DNA of 53,428 nt from Chloroflexota bacterium (GTDB taxonomy: Bacteria; Chloroflexota; Anaerolineae; Anaerolineales; UBA11579), in contig JABJGH010000014.1 of assembly GCA_018662365.1 (NCBI GenBank), positions 1-53,428 on the forward strand. Reading direction: 5' to 3'. This document shows, one piece after another, positions 44,710 through 52,248 of the stretch. Under the pieces are notes generated by a model that saw only the letters and a program-made list of their open reading frames with translations, was not told the DNA's origin and did not search any database. The position numbers were made by a program, and so were the translations under genes. The stretch's first letter is position 1; each line of letters begins with the position of its first letter.

Positions 44710-46101
44710 TCATTTACTATTCTGAAGGGGAAGAGTTAAGTTGAAAATTGCCCCGCCTTCTGGGTGATTATTTGCGGTCAATTTCCCGCCATGGGCTTCC
44801 GCCAAACGCCTTGCGATCGTCAAGCCCAGCCCGCTTCCACCTTGGTCCCTCGCCCTTGAACTATCTCCCCGATAAAACCTATCAAAGATATTCGGCAGCA
44901 CATCCTCTGGAAAGCCGGGTCCGCTGTCTTTTACCGATATACTAATTTCCTTTTCCGAACCTGTGACTGTTAGGAAAATCTCTCCATTTTCTGGCGTGTG
45001 CCGTAAAGAATTTGTGAGTAAGTTGTTCAATATTTGGGAAATTCTTCCTGGATCCACAAAAGTTTGAATGTCATTTTCTGCCGACAAGGATAGCGTAATA
45101 TTTTTCTTTTCTGCCTGTAATTTAAACTGACTCAGAATGTCTGAAACCAAGTTCGAAAATTCTATTTCTATTTTATTTATCGTCAACTCGTTGGTGTCCG
45201 AAAGCGCCAATAATCTCAGGTCTTCCACCATCTGGTTCAATTTTTCGTTTTGAGTCAATATCAGGTCTAAATTTTCTTGATCAATCGGGTAAACACCATC
45301 CTGCATCGCCTCAAGGTTTGCTCTTTGAATGGCAAGAGGTGTCCGTATTTCATGGGCAATATCCGCAGTCATCGCTTGCCTTCGTTTTTCTGCTGATTGT
45401 AGTGATTCTGCCAAATAATTAAATGTTTCCCCCAGAGCCACATATTCTTTTGCACCTTTGATTTCCACCCGCCTACTGAAATCACCGCTTGCCAGATCAT
45501 TCGCTGCATCATTCAATTGTTTAATGGGAACTTGTAAAAAGTAACCAAAAACGATTGCCAACAAAATTGAAACACCCCCAGCTATTAATATTGAATTTAA
45601 GGCAGCACTGGTTATCCTTGTTCCCAGGGATTTGGAATAATCGATACCATTAAAGAATCCAATATCATTTGGGATCAAATAACCGACAATCTCTTCTCCC
45701 TTGTGAAGATAAATGCTATTTTCTAATACTACTTCGTCTAGTTCATCCGGGTAAATATCCACGCTGGGCCCATATAAGATTTTCCCATCCACATCCACCA
45801 AATTCATTTGAGGGCGGTTTTGGAAGGGAGTGTTTTGAGGGGGGCCCCCTGCGTTTTGTAATTGCATCCCGGGGCCAGGACCTTTGAAATTTATAGTTAC
45901 AAGGTCTTCGGCCAAAGACCAATCTCCAAATTCTGCGTAATGCGCTTCAAGTTCTGCAACCAGTGTTTCCGCGCCATAATTCCCTCCACTCCGGAAAAAG
46001 TTATCGACAACATCACTGGTGTTGGTTTGTAGCCAATAGGCAAGGCTAAGTAAAGTAACCAGAATAACTGCTAAAAATGCAAGGATCAATCGCCATCTCA
46101 T
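44710..46101 (-). CDS. Sensor histidine kinase
   Basis: 463 residues. Two membrane helices (~5-24 and ~165-190) flank a ~140-residue extracytoplasmic domain that contains a Gly/Pro/Gln/Asn-rich stretch (~74-97, GPGPGMQ, GGPPQNTPFQNRP). HAMP follows (~192-240), then HisKA with phospho-acceptor His250 in DIAHEIRTPL and HATPase_c with N-box LTNSLRHTPENG, G1 DSGPGFP, and G2 GGSGLGL. The cognate regulator ends 3 bases upstream (46105), so the pair is one operon. The signal is unknown; the Gly/Pro segment resembles part of the neighbouring secreted protein. Confidence 0.93.
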   Translation of the reverse strand: MRWRLILAFLAVILVTLLSLAYWLQTNTSDVVDNFFRSGGNYGAETLVAELEAHYAEFGDWSLAEDLVTINFKGPGPGMQLQNAGGPPQNTPFQNRPQMNLVDVDGKILYGPSVDIYPDELDEVVLENSIYLHKGEEIVGYLIPNDIGFFNGIDYSKSLGTRITSAALNSILIAGGVSILLAIVFGYFLQVPIKQLNDAANDLASGDFSRRVEIKGAKEYVALGETFNYLAESLQSAEKRRQAMTADIAHEIRTPLAIQRANLEAMQDGVYPIDQENLDLILTQNEKLNQMVEDLRLLALSDTNELTINKIEIEFSNLVSDILSQFKLQAEKKNITLSLSAENDIQTFVDPGRISQILNNLLTNSLRHTPENGEIFLTVTGSEKEISISVKDSGPGFPEDVLPNIFDRFYRGDSSRARDQGGSGLGLTIARRLAEAHGGKLTANNHPEGGAIFNLTLPLQNSK

Positions 46102-46104
46102 TCT

Positions 46105-46794
46105 TTACTCCATTTTGCTAAAGCGGTAACCAACACCAAAAACAGTTTCAATATAGATCGGCTTTTTAGGATTAGGCTCAATTTTGGCTCGCAAATTTTT
46201 GATATGAGCATCTACATTTCTTTCAAAACCTTCAAATACTTCCCCATCCTGTGTGGCTTCTAATAACTGTAACCGGTTGAATACTCGACCCGGATTTTTT
46301 GCCAGGGTAGCTAATATCCCAAATTCAGTGCGGGTCAAATCTATCGTATTACCCCCCATGGAAACGGAGTAGCCGGCAAGATCGATCTCTAATTCTGATA
46401 TTTTAATCATAGTCGATTCAAAAGCAGAATCCACGCCAGATCGCCGCAGTACCGCTTTCACCCTGGCAACAACTTCCCTTGGGGAATAGGGCTTAGTCAC
46501 ATAATCATCCGCCCCTAGCTCCAATCCAATCAGGCGATCACTCTCTTCCACCCGGGCAGTAAGCATAATGATCGGGGTATTCGATTGCTTTCTGATATTT
46601 TTTGCTATTTCCAAGCCATCCATCCCAGGAAGATTAAGATCCAATATAACCAGATCAGGTTGGGTGTTTTTCCAGGTTTCTAAACCAGTGTCTCCTTTAT
46701 AAGATGTAATTACCTTAAAAGAAGATTGCTCCAAATAGGAGCGAAGGACTTTCACGAGTTCGGGTTCATCTTCAATGATCAATATTGTTGTCAT
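46105..46794 (-). CDS. OmpR-family response regulator
   Basis: 229 residues. Receiver domain with phospho-acceptor Asp52 in ILDLNLPGMDG, acidic EDE near residue 8-10, and Lys in VTKPYSPRE. DNA-binding winged helix of the OmpR/PhoB type at ~130-229 (LTRTEFGILATLAKNPGRVFNRLQLLEA, VDAHIKNLRAKIE, ETVFGVGYRF). It works with the histidine kinase encoded 3 bases downstream. It has its own -10 box 10 bases before the ATG, with little leader. Confidence 0.95.
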   Translation of the reverse strand: MTTILIIEDEPELVKVLRSYLEQSSFKVITSYKGDTGLETWKNTQPDLVILDLNLPGMDGLEIAKNIRKQSNTPIIMLTARVEESDRLIGLELGADDYVTKPYSPREVVARVKAVLRRSGVDSAFESTMIKISELEIDLAGYSVSMGGNTIDLTRTEFGILATLAKNPGRVFNRLQLLEATQDGEVFEGFERNVDAHIKNLRAKIEPNPKKPIYIETVFGVGYRFSKME

Positions 46795-46804
46795 GATTTT
46801 AAGT

Positions 46805-46810
46805 ATTATA
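46805..46810 (-). promoter_or_regulatory. -10 box of the response regulator gene
   Basis: TATAAT on the minus strand (plus 46805-46810) ends 10 bases before the ATG at 46794, so the mRNA leader would be about 3-4 bases. The two-component genes can then be read apart from the upstream secreted-protein gene. Confidence 0.5.
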
Positions 46811-46823
46811 CAGTAGAGCTAGT

Positions 46824-46851
46824 GAGGAGGGCAGAAGATCCTGCCCTCCTC
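46824..46851 (-). other. Strong hairpin between the secreted-protein gene and the response regulator
   Basis: GAGGAGGGCAG (46824-46834) and CTGCCCTCCTC (46841-46851) form a perfect 11-bp GC-rich stem with a 6-base loop. No T-run follows on either strand, so it is more likely an mRNA-stabilising stem or a partial (Rho-dependent) stop than a classical terminator. Confidence 0.7.
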
Positions 46852-46890
46852 TTAAAATCCCTAGGAGGATTAATTACTTGGTTGGTCACC

Positions 46891-47640
46891 TTATGGGCGA
46901 GGGCCATTTGCTCCATTATTTCGAGGAGGGAAGCCTTCTCCGCCTCTGCCACCAGGTCCACAGAAGCCACCATTATTTCCGAATTTTCCTAATTCCTCTT
47001 CGGTGATGACACCATCTGCCAAAGCTTGTTCAATTGCAGAATCTTTTGCTGCTTGCATGATTTCCTGAACTTCTTCTATGTCCATATCAACCAATTCGTG
47101 AAGTGGAGTTCCTGCTTCATGAGCAGCTTCTAATTCTTCCACTGTGATCCCAAATGCATCAGCAATTGCGGCGCTCATATAGTCATGCAAAGGGCCTTCT
47201 TCAAAATCACCTTGTCCAGGAGGTCCACCCATTTTGCTATTTTGGCCAGGTCCACCTAATTTCGGTCGGTCTGCAAAAAGGTCAGCTTGTTCTTGAGTGA
47301 TCAAGCCTTGGGAAACTGCGGCTTCAGTGGCTGCTGCATGAACTTCTTCGACCAATGCAGTAAATTCCTCACCTTCGTATCCATATTCCGCAGCAATTTC
47401 ATTCAATCTTTCGCCATCTACCAATCGGGCTTCCAGCTCTTCTGCACTGATTCCAAAGGCGTCAGCATATTCTGCGATCACAAGGTCGTGTACTGGATTA
47501 TCTTCCATTCCACCTACCTGTCCCTGGCGACCTTTTCCAAAATTGAATGGGGTAGGCCCATCAGCACTGGCAACGGTAGCAAAGCCAAAGGCTAATACCA
47601 ACACTGCGATCAAACTAATTCCGATAACTTTCTTATTCAT
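46891..47640 (-). CDS. Acidic secreted protein with duplicated helical repeat
   Basis: 249 residues with a signal peptide (GISLIAVLVLAFGFATVASA, cleavage ~26). Two related ~70-residue helical repeats, residues ~50-122 and ~151-220: xxHDxxxAxxADAFGIxxEELE ... LxEL ... AIxQAxxxGxITxEExxxF. A Gly/Pro/Gln linker (~128-149) separates them, and the end is Gly/Asn-rich with one Cys (FCGPGG). Rich in Glu and Ala. Function unknown; proteins of this style occur next to two-component systems in Chloroflexota-like genomes, which fits its position upstream of the response regulator. AGAGAGG before the ATG. Confidence 0.75.
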   Translation of the reverse strand: MNKKVIGISLIAVLVLAFGFATVASADGPTPFNFGKGRQGQVGGMEDNPVHDLVIAEYADAFGISAEELEARLVDGERLNEIAAEYGYEGEEFTALVEEVHAAATEAAVSQGLITQEQADLFADRPKLGGPGQNSKMGGPPGQGDFEEGPLHDYMSAAIADAFGITVEELEAAHEAGTPLHELVDMDIEEVQEIMQAAKDSAIEQALADGVITEEELGKFGNNGGFCGPGGRGGEGFPPRNNGANGPRP

Positions 47641-47857
47641 CTTTTACCTCTCTTTCTGGTTGTTGTTTCTTTATCGTGCCATTAGGATAAAAGAAAGTTA
47701 TGAAGAAATTATGAAGGGCGTATGCAGGAAATTTGAAGAGCATGTAAAAGAATTGTAAAATGAAAAGAATAGGGCGTTACTCTTCTAGAATTAATTTGCT
47801 CAGATGATGATAAATTACTCGGGGAATCACCAATTTTATTTAATAATATTTCAAAAT

Positions 47858-47869
47858 TGTAAGTTTACA
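47858..47869. promoter_or_regulatory. Possible operator upstream of the redox operon
   Basis: TGTAA and TTACA arms with a 2-base spacer, centred about 57 bases upstream of the predicted transcription start (near 47921). A position that suits an activator, but the motif is short and could occur by chance in AT-rich DNA. Confidence 0.25.
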
Positions 47870-47885
47870 TAGATTTTCCCTCCTA

Positions 47886-47914
47886 TTCAATAGTATGAAT
47901 AAAAGGGGTATAAT
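47886..47914 (+). promoter_or_regulatory. Promoter of the cytochrome redox operon
   Basis: TTCAAT (47886-47891) and TATAAT (47909-47914) with 17-base spacing. The leader to the ferredoxin gene's TTG would be about 113 bases. The -35 is modest. Confidence 0.5.
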
Positions 47915-48033
47915 TTATCCACTTATTCGCTTTTACATAAATCCCATATTGATTTATTCTATTTTTAATAGTTCAGCACAAGAAAAATATTTCAGATTTT
48001 TCATTACCAATAAATAAATAAAAACTATTCTTT

Positions 48034-48336
48034 TTGGAAATTGACTTGGACAGAAAAAAAGGTAATGACACTAATATTGGCTTACCCTCCCGTCGAAATG
48101 TATTAACTACCGGTGTTGTCGTACCAAATACATCTCGCTGTGTGCAATGTGGCATTTGTTCATATAACTGTCCTATTAATATCGATGTACGAAGACACGC
48201 CTGGCTGGGTGAACCCGTTAAAGATCGACATTGTCTAACTTGTGGGGAATGTGTACAAAGATGCCCAAGAGGCGTATTAAGATTTGAAGCCACAAATATG
48301 TTTAATGAAGAATCTATATTAAACGGGGGAAAGTAA
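48034..48336 (+). CDS. Two-cluster 4Fe-4S ferredoxin (HdrC-like)
   Basis: 100 residues. Two complete cluster motifs, CVQCGICSYNCP (residues ~36-47) and CLTCGECVQRCP (~67-78), each CxxCxxCxxxCP, like the small iron-sulfur subunit HdrC or the C-terminal clusters of fumarate/succinate-type proteins. It would pass electrons between the neighbouring flavoprotein and a membrane partner. The frame has no ATG; TTG 48034 is the first start codon after the upstream stop and TTG 48046 the next, and neither has a ribosome site. Its last base overlaps the next start. First gene of the four-gene redox operon. Confidence 0.85.
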   Translation: MEIDLDRKKGNDTNIGLPSRRNVLTTGVVVPNTSRCVQCGICSYNCPINIDVRRHAWLGEPVKDRHCLTCGECVQRCPRGVLRFEATNMFNEESILNGGK

Positions 48337-49649
48337 TGAGCAGATTCGTGATCGTTGGTAGTGGCGCAGCAGGAATTGCAGCCATTCAATCTATTCGAGA
48401 GCTAGACAAGAACTCCGAAATAGTTTTAGTCATGGCCGAAAAAGAAGGATATTACTCTAGACCCGGTCTTGCATATTATCTCAACAAAGAGATCCCTGAA
48501 GCCCAACTATTTCCATTTTCTAAAGATGATTTCTCCCAGATGAACCTGAAAATTATATTTGGAATTGTAGAAAGTGTTCTCCCAGAAACAAAAGCGATCT
48601 CATTCTCTGACGGAAAAACGATTCGATATGACAAATTATTGATCGCCGTCGGGGCAAAAGCTGTCCGCAGCTCAATTTCTGGAACAGATCTTGATGGAAT
48701 AATTTATCTCGATATGTTGAGTACCATCAAGATTGCGATAAAAAAAGCAAAGAAGGCTAAAACAGCTGTTATCGTCGGTGGGGGAATTACTGCAATTGAG
48801 TTGGTTGAGGGCTTAATTGCCCAAAAAGTAAAGGTGCATTTTTTACTGCGAAAAGATAGATTTTGGGGAAATGTTTTAGATAGTGAAGAATCGCAACTGG
48901 TCGAGAATCGTTTAAAAGATGAAGGGGTAGTTATTCATTATCAAACTGAGATCGAAAGCATTTCTGGCAAAAAAGGGAAAGTATTTGCAATTAGGACAAA
49001 AACAGGGGAGGAAATCCCTTGTCAAATTGTAGGCTTTGCTATCGGTGTGCGGCCGAGACTGCATATTGCAGAAAAAAGTGGCATTAAATCCGAGAGAGGG
49101 ATTTTGGTGAACGAATTTTTAGAAACAAACTTCCCAGATGTATATGCTGCAGGAGATGTAGCTGAAGTTTATGATCCCCATATTGGTAAACACATTCTTG
49201 ATAGTTTATGGGATCTTGCAAGAAGTCAAGGAAAAATAGCAGGTTTCAATATGGCGGGGAAAAAGAAAAAGTACATAAAAGATGTTCCTTTTAATGTTAC
49301 CCGCCTTGCAGGGTTAACCACCACCATTATCGGAGCAATCGGTCAAAAAGGAATGGATACCAAGGCAGAAATCGTTCGTGGGGAAAGTGAAACTTGGCAA
49401 GAAATTCCAGATGCGCTTGTAAGCCAATACAAATTCGATTCCAATCGCATACGATTAATGATCGGAGAAAATACCATTGTCGGTGCTTTGATCATGGGAG
49501 ATCAAACCCTATCAGAAGCACTTCATCAGATTGTTAATCAAAAAATTGATATTTCGACAATAAGAGATAAATTACTTCAATCTCAAGTTCCATTGGGGGA
49601 AACACTCGCTAATTTCTGGAAAGAATGGAGAAAAGAGAATGCGTATTAA
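48336..49649 (+). CDS. FAD/NAD(P)-dependent oxidoreductase
   Basis: 437 residues of the pyridine-nucleotide-disulfide oxidoreductase fold. FAD-binding VGSGAAGIAA (residues 7-16), NAD(P)-binding VIVGGGITAIELVEG (~146-160), and the second FAD motif VYAAGDVAEVYD (~270-281). It lacks a redox disulfide, as in rubredoxin/nitrite-reductase-type flavoproteins (SRPGLAYYL near the start is typical). Likely oxidises NAD(P)H and hands electrons to the ferredoxin or membrane subunit. Start overlaps the ferredoxin stop by one base; the end overlaps the membrane gene by 11 bases, so strongly coupled. Confidence 0.9.
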   Translation: MSRFVIVGSGAAGIAAIQSIRELDKNSEIVLVMAEKEGYYSRPGLAYYLNKEIPEAQLFPFSKDDFSQMNLKIIFGIVESVLPETKAISFSDGKTIRYDKLLIAVGAKAVRSSISGTDLDGIIYLDMLSTIKIAIKKAKKAKTAVIVGGGITAIELVEGLIAQKVKVHFLLRKDRFWGNVLDSEESQLVENRLKDEGVVIHYQTEIESISGKKGKVFAIRTKTGEEIPCQIVGFAIGVRPRLHIAEKSGIKSERGILVNEFLETNFPDVYAAGDVAEVYDPHIGKHILDSLWDLARSQGKIAGFNMAGKKKKYIKDVPFNVTRLAGLTTTIIGAIGQKGMDTKAEIVRGESETWQEIPDALVSQYKFDSNRIRLMIGENTIVGALIMGDQTLSEALHQIVNQKIDISTIRDKLLQSQVPLGETLANFWKEWRKENAY

Positions 49650-50457
49650 GAATATAGAATTTTGGGCGTCCCTTGTAGCGATTGCCCTACTTACGACAGT
49701 ATATTTGCTGGTCATATTGATTGAAGGATCGATTCCAGCTGCTGGAGAATTTTTTGGTCATTCCTTAGGAGTTTTAGGTTTCTTGTTGATGTTAATGACC
49801 GAAACCTTATATTCATTACGAAAGAGAAGCAAAACCGCTAAGTGGGGTCGGATGAGCCACTGGCTTTCCTTCCATATCTTTACTGGCATTGTGGGTCCCT
49901 ACATGGTGTTGCTCCATACCTCTTGGAAATTTAATGGAATCGCCGGAATCCTGCTCTTATTAACTGCAATAGTTGTATTTAGCGGATTTATTGGACGTTA
50001 CATTTATACCGCCGTCCCCCGAACTGTAGACGGAATAGAAATTGAAGCAGAAGAAATAAAAAAATCTATTTTGTTAACCAATGCCCAGATAAAAGGTTGG
50101 ATGAATATGCAGCCCAACGAGGCTAAATTATTTGAATCTGAAATTAGTGAATCTTTAAAAACACCGGAGAAAAAATCGTTATTGATCTTTGGTAGATCCA
50201 TTGAAAAATTTAAAAACAAAAGAAAGTGGCGTAAACTTTATGCTGATGATGCAAAGGTCAACACCGAATTGGCGAAAGAGCTGGAAAAATTAGTACAAAA
50301 AAGAAAACGCCTCGGCAGGCAGGTCGCTTCTTTGGCAATGACGAGAAGGATGCTTTCCGTTTGGCATTCTGTCCATATTCCAATTGGAATGGCGTTATTC
50401 ACAGTATCGATATTCCATATTGGCGGAGCAATTTATTACTCCACATTATTACAGTAA
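49639..50457 (+). CDS. Cytochrome b-like membrane protein
   Basis: 272 residues. Membrane helices at ~10-29, ~40-60, ~78-95, ~99-118 and ~243-268. Candidate haem-ligand histidines fall in helices: His41, His74, His79, His93, His243, His246 and His260. A ~110-residue charged cytoplasmic loop (~125-235) lies between helices 4 and 5. Not a textbook family for me, but the pattern fits a ferric-reductase-like or b-type quinol-interacting protein. ATG with GGAG 8 bases before it, overlapping the flavoprotein gene by 11 bases. The natural link between the cytoplasmic flavoprotein and the exported cytochrome. Confidence 0.7.
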   Translation: MRIKNIEFWASLVAIALLTTVYLLVILIEGSIPAAGEFFGHSLGVLGFLLMLMTETLYSLRKRSKTAKWGRMSHWLSFHIFTGIVGPYMVLLHTSWKFNGIAGILLLLTAIVVFSGFIGRYIYTAVPRTVDGIEIEAEEIKKSILLTNAQIKGWMNMQPNEAKLFESEISESLKTPEKKSLLIFGRSIEKFKNKRKWRKLYADDAKVNTELAKELEKLVQKRKRLGRQVASLAMTRRMLSVWHSVHIPIGMALFTVSIFHIGGAIYYSTLLQ

Positions 50458-50485
50458 GGGAAGCGATTGATTTTGGAGTTTCATC

Positions 50486-52195
50486 ATGAGCAATAAAAGA
50501 TTAGGCTGTTTAACAGTAAACGCATTGATATCTTTTTTATTAAGCATTTTCGTTGTCGCAATTGTTTTCGTCATTAGTGGCAAAGCAATGTTTAGTCCCG
50601 GGGAACTTTCCGACGCATCAAGATCTCAACCAATTAATGGTGTTTCATCGCATGATGAGATTAAAGAGATTTGTGGAGAGTGTCACGCCGTTCCATACTC
50701 GGATCGCACCATGACAGAACTTTGCATCGAATGCCATCTTACCGCGCTAGATGATTTTGATAATGAAGATCATGCCCATAGCAGTATGGTTTATGAATAT
50801 CAAACTATTGAGTGTTTTTATTGCCATATCGATCATAAAGGGAAAGATGCCAAAACTACTTTTTTCCCATCGGGTGTATATGTAGATCACACCCGCACCG
50901 GTTTTACTTTAGACGCTCATAATCAGGCTGATGTGGATTGTACAGGATGCCATATTGACAATTTTTCCAGTTTCAAGGTTTCTATTTGCGAAGATTGTCA
51001 TCAAAATGAAAATCCCATATTGATGGCTGATCATGTTTTAATATTTGATTATGATTGTCTTGCCTGTCATGATGGAGTCGAAACCTACGGAAAATCCTTT
51101 GATCATAATGAGGTGGAGTTTCAACTAATTGGTAGCCACGCAGGCCTAGAATGTGAAAGTTGTCATCAAGATCAAAATACGATCAGTGAAATAAAAAACA
51201 CATCCCAGGAATGCATCGATTGTCATGAAAAAGACGACGTACACTTAGGGACTTTTGATACAAACTGTGCAGAATGCCATACCCCAGTGATCTGGATTGA
51301 AGCAGAATTCGATCATATGTCAACTGGATGGGAGTTAGAAGGAAAACATCAGAATTTAGAATGTTTAGATTGCCATGTAGACCGTACATATTTGGGGGCA
51401 TCTTCTGATTGTTTTAGTTGCCATGAAGAAGAAGATGAACATATGGGACAATTTGGTCAAAGTTGTGGAACTTGTCACATCCCAGAGGATTGGACGATCA
51501 GCATCTTTACCCACCTTTTGCCCATCGCCATAAATTGCGAAAGTTGTCACCAGGTGGATGCGCCAGATCCGCATTACAAAGGCCAATGTTCCGCATGTCA
51601 TATCACTGATGCATGGACCCCCGCAACATTTGATCATTTGGTAGCTGAGGCAAATAATTGTTCGGAATGCCATTTTAGCAACGCACCCGTTCCTCACTAT
51701 AACGGCCAATGTTCTGCCTGCCATACCGTGGATGCTTGGTTACCAGCCTCATTTGATCATGCAGTTGCAGGTGCCTATATTTGCACAAACTGCCATACAC
51801 CCGATAAGCCTATCAATCATTATGGCGGGCAGTGTTCTGCATGCCACTCTACCGCTTATTGGTCCCCAGCCAATTTTAATCATACCGCAGCAGGGGCAAC
51901 AAATTGCCAAGAGTGTCATCTCAATTCGAGACCCGCTAACCACTTTTCTGGGCAATGTTCAGACTGTCATAGCACCGAAGCATGGAAACCTGCCAGCTTT
52001 AACCATACCTTCCCTCTGGATCATGAGGGCGCTAATAGCGATTGTTCGCTTTGTCATACTGGTGGAAATTACCAATCGTATTCATGTGATGCCTGTCATG
52101 ATTCAGGAGAAATGGCTGATAAGCATTCCGATATTCCAAATTATGGGAATTGTATGGATTGCCACGCCGATGGTCAAAAAGAGGACGACGATTGA
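50486..52195 (+). CDS. 23-haem c-type cytochrome, membrane-anchored
   Basis: 569 residues. An N-terminal membrane segment (~10-32, without an obvious cleavage site) is followed by 23 CxxCH haem-binding motifs (I counted each). The first twelve are unevenly spaced. From residue ~345 there are four tandem repeats of about 40 residues, each with two haems: CxxCH-x10-14-H(Y/F)xGQCSxCH-xxxxWxPAxFxH, where the FDH/FNH His is a likely distal ligand. Such proteins act as electron wires in the periplasm or on the surface. GGAG before the ATG; 28 bases after the b-type gene. It ends the operon, with no terminator seen, and is convergent with uvrB. Confidence 0.95.
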   Translation: MSNKRLGCLTVNALISFLLSIFVVAIVFVISGKAMFSPGELSDASRSQPINGVSSHDEIKEICGECHAVPYSDRTMTELCIECHLTALDDFDNEDHAHSSMVYEYQTIECFYCHIDHKGKDAKTTFFPSGVYVDHTRTGFTLDAHNQADVDCTGCHIDNFSSFKVSICEDCHQNENPILMADHVLIFDYDCLACHDGVETYGKSFDHNEVEFQLIGSHAGLECESCHQDQNTISEIKNTSQECIDCHEKDDVHLGTFDTNCAECHTPVIWIEAEFDHMSTGWELEGKHQNLECLDCHVDRTYLGASSDCFSCHEEEDEHMGQFGQSCGTCHIPEDWTISIFTHLLPIAINCESCHQVDAPDPHYKGQCSACHITDAWTPATFDHLVAEANNCSECHFSNAPVPHYNGQCSACHTVDAWLPASFDHAVAGAYICTNCHTPDKPINHYGGQCSACHSTAYWSPANFNHTAAGATNCQECHLNSRPANHFSGQCSDCHSTEAWKPASFNHTFPLDHEGANSDCSLCHTGGNYQSYSCDACHDSGEMADKHSDIPNYGNCMDCHADGQKEDDD

Positions 52196-52248
52196 TTTTA
52201 TATAAGGCACTGATTTATTTCGAGAATTAGATTAGTTTACGAACAGGG

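Larger units (their letters stand above)
47641..48033. other. Divergent intergenic region with promoter of the redox operon
   Basis: A 393-base AT-rich gap between the minus-strand secreted-protein gene and the plus-strand ferredoxin gene. It has no coding sequence that I can support. Contents seen: a palindrome TGTAA-GT-TTACA at 47858-47869 and a promoter-like pair at 47886-47914. No structured RNA recognised. Confidence 0.6.
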
